A DNA stretch of 64,000 nt from Ooceraea biroi (Eukaryota > Arthropoda > Insecta > Hymenoptera > Formicidae), in the NCBI RefSeq assembly GCF_003672135.1, contig NC_039518.1, positions 8,620,136 to 8,684,135 on the forward strand. Direction: 5' to 3'. The notes beneath the pieces were generated by a model, which was not told the origin of the DNA, searched no databases, and saw only the letters and a program-made list of their open reading frames with translations. Positions 1-11,234 of the stretch are shown here, piece by piece. The first letter of the stretch is position 1. Every line of letters begins with the position of its first letter. Made by a program: the position numbers and the translations under genes.

Positions 1-51
1 TCACTTGCAAGTGCTCTTTAAGAAATTTTGTAATCGAGTCGAATTACAAAT

Positions 52-3000
52 TTATCGTCCTTCGACTAAAAATAAAAAGATCACGATTAATATACTCTGG
101 ATTACATAATCACGAGTTAAATTAAAATTAATTCTCAGAAGGCCAGACTTACTGTAAGAAGCGAGATCTATTTCGTCCGGTAATTCCGTGATATTTACGT
201 CAAATCTTTCCTGGACGTCATTGAGTATCTTGGCGTCATTCTCGTCGCTTACTAATGTAATGGCAAGACCCTGCAGAAAAACAATCGTAGACAAATTAAT
301 ATATAATGCTTGTTCAACGTTAACACGACATGGAACGTAACATATACTCCGAGCGATTACGAGGAATTGACGTAATTACCTTGGTACCAAAACGTCCAGC
401 ACGTGCTACCCTATGCAGGTACGTGTCGGAATCTTCTGGCATGTCATAATTGAATACAATGTTCACGCGTTCGATATCCATGCCCCGTCCAAACAGATTT
501 GTCGCCACCAAAATACGCTGCAAATAATTGTTACCTTTGTATATTCGTTTTCTACATTTGTGCACGATCCGTTCACGTTGTCCACCCATCAGGTTAGAAA
601 TCTACGATAAGTTTCATGAATAAATGTAGAGGACTATTTACCTTTTGAAAATCTTTGAACTGTTGATATCTGGAGAGCCGCTCCTCCTGCGTCATGCCTC
701 GGTGAATTCCAATCGCTGGGAAATTCTGTTCTGTCAATAGTTGCGCTAATGCCATACATCTCTGTACTGACTTGACAAATATGACAACCTATGCAGAGCA
801 ACATCACGTCGAGAGCTGAATCGCAAGACTTTTATCAACGAATTAAATGTGCATTGTAAAAATTGAGTATTATTTTTATAATTAAATTTCTAATGAAATA
901 CTTGAAAAAACGGTTATCAAGACTGGTGAGTAATGATATAATGTAGTCGTCACAATAAAACAGGGAAATCATTGTCATCATGTAAAGGTCCTTCGCAAAC
1001 TAGAAAACCGTACGTGTACATTCACTAATTCCTACAAATAAACAAACCTGATTAAACTCAAGTACGTCAAGTAGCTCAAACAACTTCTTGTTCTTCTCGT
1101 TTTCCTTCAATTTAACGTAATGTTGCTGCAGACCGTTCAAGGTGAGCTTCGCCTCGTCATCGACATATACTTCCATGGGCTGCACAAAGAATGTTGCTCG
1201 ATAAGAAAAATAAAATCCCTCGAAAGCAATCACGGTGCCTACATAGTTCTCAAAGCGTAGCGACAAGATTCTACGGCTCTCTGAAGTCTGAGTGTACTGT
1301 CATTTCGCCGTCTAAGAATCGTGCGAAAGGATCGTATGTGCGATGAAGGGATGATCAGATCGATCGCAAATCTGTAAGTAAACGTATGAAAAGAGAAAAA
1401 AAACATTCCCTGATTCAGCTACACGTGCGTTTGCAAAAGTAAAAACTTGGTATTCTCAAAGACTTCACAGACTGTCTGAAAGGTAAAAGCCAAGACGGAA
1501 ACCACAGTTTTTTTTTTCTGAATGTACTCCCGAGTATCTTCTTCCCTCGAAGAGGAACGTTACCAAGTTCGTTAAGTTACCGTACACATCCGTCATGAAT
1601 CATCTCGGAATTTCACAAGACTCCCGTATTTCGTATTTCCGTTGCGGAGTTATATCGTGATCGTCGATCGGGATTAATCATACAGATTACATACGGTCCG
1701 GCGACTTCCATCTCTGGGTAGTGCCAACAATGAAAACTCGGCAGTTCGCCCCAACTGAACTAAGAAGGCGCACCCATGAGTGAGAGAACGTTCGGTCACA
1801 TCCGCTGGTCACACCCGACGCCGAATCTGCTCTCCCAAATCTCTGGCACATTGAGAAGATGCCCAGAACTTGACTTGTACTACTGGTTGGTATAGATCTT
1901 AGTCGGCTCTCACAAATTTTCTTTTTTTTTAACACTTAGAGTCGCGGACCCGACTTCGTTCACTTGTGCGCGGGTAGGAACGCGATCATGAATAACACGA
2001 AGACGCGAGTCCGACTCGTTCACGTGGCTTTACAATTTTCTACGGTGGGAATGGCTCGATACATCGATACGGCACTCTCTCCATTCTCGTCAAATCACTT
2101 TTACCGAAAGATTACACGTAACGGCCGTAATAATCGAAATATTTTTTGCACGAGGTAAAAGAGAATCTTAATATTGCGATTGCGTGAACGCGGACAGTAC
2201 GCTACGCCTCCGTTTGATCGTAATAATCTTTCCCTAGCTGAGCCTATTCGTCCCCTGGCGATCCTCTTGCATCTTCTTTCTTGCATCTTCATTCTTGAAA
2301 GTTGTCTTGAGGTCTTCTTGGCCCTCCCACCCGATTGCGAGCCTAACTCTATCCTAACCACCGTTACAATTACCCATAGAAAATGTGCAAATATCCTTCC
2401 TCTTTTCTTTCTTATTACGCTATACTCCGATGTATTGGCATCTTTATATTGCATTGCACCGAGAACGCACCGTAGCAGTTAGCAAAGTAAAGGACGTGAT
2501 GACTTCGAAACTAAATCGGATCTTTCGCGGAAAGCCGTCTCGACCGGTGTCGAGGAATCAACTCTAAACGAGCATGCTTCTTCTCCTCGCGGATGCCGAC
2601 ACGTCCGGAACGAGGCTTTAAACTCGGAGGGAGCAGCGAGGGACGCTACGTTGAGCATGAGTGGTTGGGAGGGTCATGACAGCGCCGTCTCTACGGGAGA
2701 CGCTTTCGCACGGGATTCATTTTTCGAGCTCTGTACTCGTTCCATCGTACTCGTGCCGTCTAAGTCGCCTAACCCGCGGATGCGCCGACGGTATTTATAG
2801 TGTGGGCTGAGCATTGTCCTGGGTACGAATACAGGGCCAACGAAGTAGGAGCAATTGTAGTAGTTCGAAGTGAAGAGGAAGATTGTGTAATTACATCTTG
2901 CATGAACTTTTGCAGACTGGACGTATCTCCTTGGACAATGTCGCGCTGAACATCATGACTTGCTTGCTGTGCGGGGTGCTCCGGAATATCTCTTGTACGT

Positions 3001-4270
3001 CCCGGCGCATATCTGCAACGATACGCACGGCGCAACTGATTACTAATCGTTCAAAATCATCATACACTAGTAAATAGAGAAAACAATGAAGAAGAATCGT
3101 TCAGAATTGGTTGGGTGTGTGGTATGCGTAGTCATCATTATCAACTAAGACCTAGCTTTTATCCATCATGTAAATTCTTCCCGAGTCAGTCGGACGAGAT
3201 TTGTTTTTAAACCATTTAGGACGTACCTAGCAATTCCAGCATCTTGTCGCACTCGTCAAGTATAAAGTGCTTCAAGTGTTTCAGGTTGAGTTTCTTATTC
3301 CGGACAAGAGCGAGGATACGACCAGGGGTACCGACGACAATGTGGGGACAGACGGTTTTTAGGAAATCCTCATCTTTCTGAATAGGCAAACCACCGAAGA
3401 AAACGCCAACCTGCAACAAAATTAATTTTGTTTTTAAGAATAATTCGAGTTATAACCTGTCGTGTTTACTGATCACTCAACATCACGCGCTAAAGAGAGA
3501 AAACACTCGAGAAGAATCGTTCAGAATTGGATGGGTGTGTGGTATGCGTAGTCATCATTATCAGCTAAGATTGGCTTTATCATCATAGATTCTTCCCGAC
3601 AGTACGATATACATATAAAAAATATATAAAAATTATGAAGCACTTACTTTCACGTGCGGCATGTACTTGCTAAACCTCTCGTACTCCTTGCTGATTTGAA
3701 AGGCCAGTTCTCGAGTGTGACACATCACCAAGACGTAGACTTGATTCTCTGTTAACTCCAGTTGCTGAAGTGTCGCCAACACGAACACAGCAGTTTTACC
3801 CATTCCAGACTTTGCTTGGCACAGGATATCCATACAAGCACGGCTTGGGGGATACATTCATGTTGCACTGTAATTACAGCAAACGTATTGATAAATCATT
3901 AGCATGTCTAATAAGAAAGGCAGGACAGATATCGATAGCAGAAAATATCAGAAATAGTTGTTCGATCACATGGATTCAGCTGTCCCTATCTATCACTCAA
4001 CGATAGATAGTTCATCATGGTTTACCTAGACAAAGGATGAAATAAGTTATTGCGACGATTCAATTTACCTTCAGATGGATGTTCGAAGCCGCAATCAACA
4101 ATGGCACGTAGGATCTCGGGTTTAAGGAGGAAGTCCCTGAATCCACTACTGTGGATCGAGACGTACGTTCCCTTTACTTCTTTCTTTGCAGGTACATCTC
4201 CACTCCCGTCAACGACTTGCTCAGTCTGCTCCTCATCCTCGTAGTCCAGAAGATCATCGTTGTCTGCCAT
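52..4270 (-). CDS. Hel25E: ATP-dependent DEAD-box RNA helicase UAP56/Hel25E (WM6), two frameshifts
   Basis: This is the spliceosomal and mRNA-export helicase of the TREX complex (nuclear, DDX39B family). Exons on the minus strand are 4069-4270, 3648-3867, 3227-3410, 2895-3012, 1048-1179, 642-788, 380-517, 153-270 and 52-65, all with GT-AG borders. I chose the ATG at 4268-4270 because it gives the family N-terminus MADNDDLLDYEDEE. Visible motifs are AKSGMGKT (motif I), PGR, DECD (motif II), FSATLS (motif III) and HRVARAGRFG (motif VI). The last exon supplies only the end of the C-terminal SYIEGR. Restoring two missing bases gives 424 residues, the usual family length. Exon 2 lacks one base near 3833 (in the VLGMDIL segment) and exon 4 lacks one near 2910 (in VCKKFMQD). 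Each exon is exactly one base short of phase. Sequencing indels are the simplest reading, and a decaying copy is the alternative. Intron 4 is long (1180-2894). Confidence 0.93.
1180..2894 (-). other. Hel25E intron 4, 1.7 kb, no assigned element
   Basis: This intron is far longer than the other Hel25E introns (roughly 85-500 bases, most under 250). The part around 1690-1940 is GC-richer than its surroundings and open on the minus strand for about 80 codons, but the translation has no recognisable domain. I see no terminal inverted repeats and no RNA gene I can name. Confidence 0.5.
3076..3183. repeat. Direct repeat copy A in Hel25E intron 3
   Basis: About 105 bases here closely match 3495-3599, including the shared block GAATCGTTCAGAATTGG followed by GGGTGTGTGGTATGCG. 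The two copies lie in the introns on either side of exon 3. This looks like a local duplication or two copies of one small element. Confidence 0.8.
3495..3599. repeat. Direct repeat copy B in Hel25E intron 2
   Basis: Partner of 3076-3183 in the same orientation, differing by small indels and substitutions towards the 3' end. Neither copy contains an open frame of note. Confidence 0.8.
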
Positions 4271-5014
4271 TGTGCCTTCTACAGTCACACCGACATTTAT
4301 TGAAGACAAAATAAAATTTCTGAGATACAATAACACGCGAGACGCGTTTCGCCTTTGGAGAATCGAGCGATTTTAATTTTAATAATAAAAATAGAAAGAT
4401 ATTCTGTTAATTAAAAAACGGACAAAGATCGTTCTTGTTACGATGACTTTTGCGCGCGTGCTTTCACGTGTTACCCATTCATCATAAAATAGTGAAATAA
4501 ATTGCACGAAAATACACGTTTCCATGTTCACTCATACAAAAAAATACGATGCTCCGCTTTCCTCAGTTAAAACTTATATTAAACACCAAAGGCATAACTT
4601 TTATCGAGCTTACATCTTGAACGTATCGCGTTCACTTACTACGATTAACGCTACGTACAATTACCAGGAAGCAGCGAGTTGAATATATCGCACGGGAATA
4701 ACGATCTCGCCGAAAAAGCGTTCATGTAATGGCCGCCGCTTCGATGCTACGATGTTAACCGAAAATTCTACGCACTGCTGACCACGTGATGCCGTTTCGA
4801 ACGATTTTCAAAAATGGAGCACGTTTATTTAATAACGATGCGATAAATAACAGAACGTCGAGAGAACGATCGTAATTGTAATCGAAACAATCGCAGTTAA
4901 TGTAACAATATTTTAGTACGTTATCCGGCATCGAACGAGAGACGCTCATGCATCGTGAAATTAATTCCGCCTTGCGGACGTACGTACGATCTAAAGCGGA
5001 AAATTGTCGAATTT
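4271..5014. other. Upstream region of Hel25E
   Basis: This AT-rich stretch lies between the Hel25E start codon and the satellite array. It should hold the 5' UTR and promoter. There is no additional coding signal, and no TATA box or initiator that I can place with confidence. Confidence 0.4.
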
Positions 5015-8000
5015 TATCAAGAGCTACGAAAGCATGAAACGTTATTTCACACATCTCATGAGCGGATCGTTCTCTCTTTAACGACGAAATTTGGATATTA
5101 TGAGAGCTCCCACTCACCTCACGGGTCCAAAGAAAATAGCGCAACTGCAACGCAACACGGCCGTGTAACAAGAGCAACTGGAGTCCCTCTACTGTGAATA
5201 TGAAATGTGTAGAACTACACGCATCGCTAGCGACGGTGGCCAATGAGTCACCATAGACATGTAGGGATATAGAGAGTGGGCATTCGTAGTCCATTTTTGT
5301 AACTAGCGCTCTCTGATTGGCTAACAAATATCTTCATATTTATTTAGGCTGTTAGCATTTCGTTTGTAGATGTTTCTGTTATAGTATAAACAATAATTTT
5401 ATCAAGAGCTACGAAAGCATGGAACGTTATTTCACACATCTTATGAGCGGATCGTTCTCTCTTTAACGACGAAATTTGGATATTATGAGAGCTCCCACTC
5501 ACCTCACGGGTCCAAAGAAAATAGCGCAACTGTAACGCAACACGGCCGTGTAACAAGAGCAACTGGAGTCCCTCTACTGTGAATATGAAATGTGTAGAAC
5601 TACACGCATCGCTAGCGACGATGGCCAATGAGTCACCATAGACATGTAGGGATATAGAGAGTGGGCATTCGTAGTCCATTTTTGTAACTAGCGCTCTCTG
5701 ATTGGCTAACAAATATCTTCATATTTATTTAGGCTGTTAGCATTTCGTTTGTAGATGTTTCTGTTATAGTATAAACAATAATTTTATCAAGAGCTACGAA
5801 AGCATGGAACGTTATTTCACACATCTTATGAGCGGATCGTTCTCTCTTTAACGACGAAATTTGGATATTATGAGAGCTCCCACTCACCTCACGGGTCCAA
5901 AGAAAATAGCGCAACTGTAACGCAACACGGCCGTGTAGCAAGAGCAACTGGAGTCCCTCTACTGTGAATATGAAATGTGTAGAACTACACGCATCGCTAA
6001 CGACGGTGACCAATGAGTCACCATAGACATGTAGGGATATAGAGAGTGGGCATTCGTAGTCCATTTTTGTAACTAGCGCTCTCTGATTGGCTAACAAATA
6101 TCTTCAAATTTATTTAGGCTGTTAGCATTTCGTTTGTAGATGTTTCTGTTATAGTTATGAACAATAATTTTATCAAGAGCTACGAAAGCATGGAACGTTA
6201 TTTCACACATCTCATGAGCGGATCGTTCTCTCTTTAACGACGAAATTTGGATATTATGAGAGCTCCCACTCACCTCACGGGTCCAAAGAAAATAGCGCAA
6301 CTGTAACGCAACACGGCCGTGTAGCAAGAGCAACTGGAGTCCCTCTACTGTGAATATGAAATGTGTAGAACTACACGCATCGCTAACGACGGTGACCAAT
6401 GAGTCACCATAGACATGTAGGGATATAGAGAGTGGGCATTCGTAGTCCATTTTTGTAACTAGCGCTCTCTGATTGGCTAACAAATATCTTCAAATTTATT
6501 TAGGCTGTTAGTATTTCGTTTGTAGATGTTTCTATTATAGTATAAACAATAATTTTATCAAGAGCTACGAAAGCATGGAACGTTATTTCACACATCTCAT
6601 GAGCGGATCGTTCTCTCTTTAACGACGAAATTTGGATATTATGAGAGCTCCCACTCACCTCACGGGTCCAAAGAAAATAGCGCAACTGTAACGCAACACG
6701 GCCGTATAGCAAGAGCAGCTGGAGTCCCTCTACTGTGAATATGAAATGTGTAGAACTACACGCATCGCTAACGACGGTGACCAATGAGTCACCATAGACA
6801 TGTAGGGATATAGAGAGTGGGCATTCGTAGTCCATTTTTGTAACTAGCGCTCTCTGATTGGCTAACAAATATCTTCAAATTTATTTAGGCTGTTAGTATT
6901 TCGTTTGTAGATGTTTCTATTATAGTATAAACAATAATTTTATCAAGAGCTACGAAAGCATGGAACGTTATTTCACACATCTCATGAGCGGATCGTTCTC
7001 TCTTTAACGACGAAATTTGGATATTATGAGAGCTCCCACTCACCTCACGGGTCCAAAGAAAATAGCGCAACTGTAACGCAACACGGCCGTGTAGCAAGAG
7101 CAACTGGAGTCCCTCTACTGTGAATATGAAATGTGTAGAACTACACGCATCGCTAGCGACGGTGGCCAATGAGTCACCATAGACATGTAGGGATATAGAG
7201 AGTGGGCATTCGTAGTCCATTTTTGTAACTAGCGCTCTCTGATTGGCTAACAAATATCTTCATATTTATTTAGGCTGTTAGCATTTCGTTTGTAGATGTT
7301 TCTGTTATAGTATAAACAATAATTTTATCAAGAGCTACGAAAGCATGGAACGTTATTTCACACATCTTATGAGCGGATCGTTCTCTCTTTAACGACGAAA
7401 TTTGGATATTATGAGAGCTCCCACTCACCTCACGGGTCCAAAGAAAATAGCACAACTGCAACGCAACACGGCTGTGTAACAAGAGCAACTGGAGTCCCTC
7501 TACTGTGAATATGAAATGTGTAGAACTACACGCATCGCTAGCGACGGTGACCAATGAGTCACCATAGACATGTAGGGATATAGAGAGTGGGCATTCGTAG
7601 TCCATTTTGTAACTAGCGCTCTCTGATTGGCTAACAAATATCTTCAAATTTATTTAGGCTGTTAGTATTTCGTTTGTAGATGTTTCTGTTATAGTTATGA
7701 ACAATAATTTTATCAAGAGCTACGAAAGCATGGAACGTTATTTCACACATCTCATGAGCGGATCGTTCTCTCTTTAACGACGAAATTTGGATATTATGAG
7801 AGCTCCCACTCACCTCACGGGTCCAAAGAAAATAGCGCAACTGTAACGCAACACGGCCGTGTAACAAGAGCAACTGGAGTCCCTCTACTGTGAATATGAA
7901 ATGTGTAGAACTACACGCATCGCTAGCGACGATGGCCAATGAGTCACCATAGACATGTAGGGATATAGAGAGTGGGCATTCGTAGTCCATTTTTGTAACT

Positions 8001-8095
8001 AGCGCTCTCTGATTGGCTAACAAATATCTTCAAATTTATTTAGGCTGTTAGCATTTCGTTTGTAGATGTTTCTGTTATAGTTATGAACAATAATT
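5015..8095. repeat. Tandem satellite array, eight units of about 385 bp
   Basis: Eight head-to-tail units of 385-386 bases run from the first TTTTATCAAGAGCTACGAAA to GTTATGAACAATAATT, nearly identical to one another (scattered single-base differences). Each unit contains CCAATGAGTCAC and the reverse CCAAT-type motif GATTGGCTAAC. Two junction variants alternate, ATAGTATAAAC (385-base form) and ATAGTTATGAAC (386-base form), so sub-lineages were amplified. Every unit is open for 122-130 codons on the minus strand, but the period is not a multiple of three, so the frame shifts between units. One unit (around 7603) has lost a T and with it the usual frame start. I read it as non-coding satellite DNA. 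Confidence 0.95.
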
Positions 8096-9558
8096 CGTAA
8101 TTTGTTTGTAATTGAGAATAATTAACATGATGAATAATTTTGAGGATAATATTAATATTTTCAGCCATATGTACATTGTACAAACGCAGAAGCATTTTTC
8201 GAGTCAACACTTAATTTAAACAATTCATAATGTAACTAAACAAACGTATCATAATCACGAGACACGTGTAAAAACATTTATGTATTTTTATTAACATTTT
8301 TACATTTTTTTAATAGTTACATTATGATCTGTGCTTCGCATTTATTTTATACAAAGATAGATATAATGGTATAAATAACCCCCTCTCCATAAGTGAGGTT
8401 TCATATTTGTACATACTTTTTTTTTCCCTTTTGTGTCTCATCATCACGTTTAATGTTAGATATATAAATATCAATATCTCCGTATATATCACTTTTACTT
8501 AATTTCAAACGGAAATATTTTCTTCTAAAACGTTCGCCGTTCTCTTTACCGGAAATTTCGTTTTTTTCTTTTTTTGTTACTATTAAACTGCCGTTCACAC
8601 TGACAAAATCGTACACTTGGCGCAATGTTACGCAGCGGTAAATCTACAACATTGCACGATTGCAAGAATTTTAATGCGACATTAAGTAATCTTCTAATCG
8701 TTCAATATTATGATGTTATTTGTTTACTCTACATCGAAATACTGTACACGAATAAAATCTGTCAATACGAGAGCGACGATTGTCTAAGTTTGTTTCATTT
8801 CTGCTTCTTTCTTGCTTACAACAAATGTTTTTGTATAGCTGAGGGCTGTCAAATAAGATCTTCACGGAAATAGAAAAGCTACGATTGGAACAATGTACAA
8901 TTTACGATTTACTCGAATCGAACGCAAAAATATGCCCCATTGCTTCAAGCTGTGCACTTTATCAATATGAGACGCAGCAAAATACATTGATTATTTTCAG
9001 TATAGTTCTCACAGTCTCGATTTTTGTCGCTTGCTATATCACTCTCTTTACTTCATCCTCAAGCTGCAATTGAAATCTATCTTGATCACTTGACATTAAT
9101 ATCAAAGGAATTGCAGCGGAATTGATAACAAAGTAACTAACAATCAGGCAACAGTTAGGCACTATTAACAAATTATATATATGCATATGTGTCTACCCTT
9201 GACGAATGGCGTAGGCTGCTGGAGTTTTTGTATTGAGATTAATCAATACAGGAAATTAATTTGCTACGAAAAATTATCTTCGAGAAATAATCCGTTATTC
9301 CTCGTCGCAGCGCAAAATTATTCATTTTAACCGCGACTATTAATCGAATACTTCAAGGTGGATGCCTTAAAACGTTCAGGGAAAATCGCGTCGGTATATT
9401 GCAACGGAAACGCAACGTTTGTGCGTTGTTTAAAAGTGTGTATAATCTCTTTGACATTAATGTCGTACGTTTGCCTGATATAGTAGAGCATAGATGTTGT
9501 CCTCTCTTCAACATTGTAATTATTTAAATACCTATTGACATAAGCACGCAGATGAATT
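8096..9558. other. AT-rich intergenic stretch downstream of NAA30
   Basis: This strongly AT-biased DNA lies between the satellite array and the NAA30 stop codon. Its right part probably includes the NAA30 3' UTR. A 61-codon open frame near 8891-9073 with a hydrophobic stretch has no splice or homology support. I see nothing else that can be named. Confidence 0.4.
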
Positions 9559-10800
9559 TCACCTGAGCCATAATTTCAGTCGCAACGCGTCCACGCCGTT
9601 TAAATAATATCGAAATAATCGTTTGTCGCGCACAAATCCAAGGTTCTCATACAGACGTAGCGCCGGCCGGTTGGTGATTTCCGTTTCCAGGACCACCTCG
9701 TCCGCGTCGTCCTCCACCATCGCCTGAATGGCCCGCCTCACCAGATTCGAGCCGATCTTCCGTTTCCGATATTTTACGTCGACAGCCAGCATCGCGATGT
9801 AGCCGCGCTTTATCACCTTTCTGTGGATGTCCAGTTTGCAGACAATGGCACCGACACACTCGTCACCATGCATCGCCTTGACGAACAAAAAAAGCAAGTT
9901 TTCTGTACATTCTGTGCGTAACGGTCAAAGGAATCGAACCAAAGCTGGCCAAGTTCTCGTTTGTTCTTTACACGTTACGTATACCAGCGTTGGTTGAACA
10001 TGACAACGTTGGAATCTTTAGAATCTCTAAGAGCACACGTACCAGGAAGCACAATTTCGGCCAGTTATGGATAAAATATCTATATGTGTAAATAGAGTAC
10101 GGTTCACTTAGGTCCTTCTGTATTAATTTCATAATATCAGGCATTTGTAGTTCACTCGTGTAGCTAACATACTGGATATCGTTGTCTTTACTTTCCACAG
10201 GTGATGTTTCCGCTTCTTCTGAAAAGGCGAGAAGCAATTATTTTAATTGTACAGCTCCTTGCCTCTTAATATGTAACTTAGTCTAACTCATAATTCATAA
10301 AAGTGGAAGAATATTTGTCCAAAGCTATTTGACATTTCCCTCTCGACAAAAGAGATCATTTGAAAGACAGCAAAGTTAGTCGTTACAATAGGCAGGAAGC
10401 ACTAAAAATACCTCAATTTGCACAGTAAGATAACAATCCTCCTTCCGCTGTCACGTACATAAATTAAGTTTATCAATCGTGCCTGTCGCACAACACAAGC
10501 AGGCTCGACAGAGCGCTACGTACCACGTTGGTTTAAATGACTAGTTTCCATTGTTTCGGATTGCGGGGAGAGATCGGTAACGTCGGCAGTTCTTTGCGGG
10601 GAGTCGCAGACACCGTTCACTTGCGCTACCCCGTTGACGTGAGGCTCGCTGCGAGCCTCCGTCGCCTCCAAACTCAGACGCGACTTTATGTCTAACGTTG
10701 CGATGTCCGCTAGCGAGTTCCGTTTCTTCTCTTTGATTTTCATCGCCGCCGCCTCCGAGTCACTCATCCCCGCGCCACCCACCACCTTGTCGGTTTCCAT
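9559..10800 (-). CDS. NAA30: N-alpha-acetyltransferase 30, NatC catalytic subunit
   Basis: This enzyme acetylates protein N-termini of the Met-Leu/Ile/Phe type co-translationally at the ribosome, as the catalytic subunit of NatC. Exons are 10524-10800, 10043-10218 and 9559-9876, with consistent phases, totalling 771 bases (256 residues). The start is the ATG giving METDKVVGGAG. The first 90-100 residues are low-complexity, as in other animal NAA30 proteins. The GNAT domain follows, with family signatures SELQMPDIM, DLSEPYSIYTYRYFIHNWP, GYIAMLAVD, VVLETEIT and LYENLGF, and the C-terminal RYYLNGVDALRLKLWLR. In the acetyl-CoA loop the usual RxxGxG/A reads RKRKIG, with Lys at the first Gly position. 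The gene is divergent from gamma-COP and shares a 1.6-kb intergenic region with it. Confidence 0.95.
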
Positions 10801-11234
10801 ATCCACGGAATTTTCAGTGTCCCCGCCTTTTTACTCTCGCGAAATTCCACACCGAAGACAGGGAGTCTCTCGGGCCACTCCGTCTCCGAGGCACTGGCTT
10901 CTCTCACGGCTGTCGAACGCGCGCGGGACACTGTGGCATGAGAATCTTCACGTGCGGCGCGACGCTTTCAGTCGAATTTTCATAATTACTGCGGGCTAAG
11001 CGGTCGCCGGACGATGATTTTATCGCAAAACACGAGCATCCGACGTGAACCGCTGAACGACAGACACCATATTGGATTTTCTGCGCTGACTGCTGAGATT
11101 CAGCCATGGTGCACGATTCTCTCGAGACTCGGACAGCGAGTCAGCTATCTTCGCGTTGGTACCAACCGGTTTCAGTGAATTACACTAGAAAAGCACTAGG
11201 TTGCACAAGTGGCTCGCGAAGATCCAGATTGGTG
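10801..11234. promoter_or_regulatory. NAA30 upstream region, GC-richer, probable 5' UTR/promoter
   Basis: The region directly upstream of the NAA30 start codon is richer in CpG than the flanking AT-rich DNA and lacks protein-coding signal. The position fits the NAA30 5' UTR and promoter. No core promoter element could be placed by eye. Confidence 0.35.

Noticed and set aside
1687..1935. 82-codon minus frame in Hel25E intron 4, considered as a hidden exon or small RNA
   Set aside because: Hel25E splices correctly without it, and I could not match it to a known snRNA, snoRNA or transposon protein.
4755..5327. 190-codon minus-strand frame running out of the first satellite unit
   Set aside because: Two thirds is satellite sequence and the rest is unique flank without coding features.
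8891..9073. Small frame with a hydrophobic segment (QNTLIIFSIVLTVSIFVACY)
   Set aside because: Very AT-rich context, no splice signals or relatives; hydrophobic runs arise easily in such DNA.
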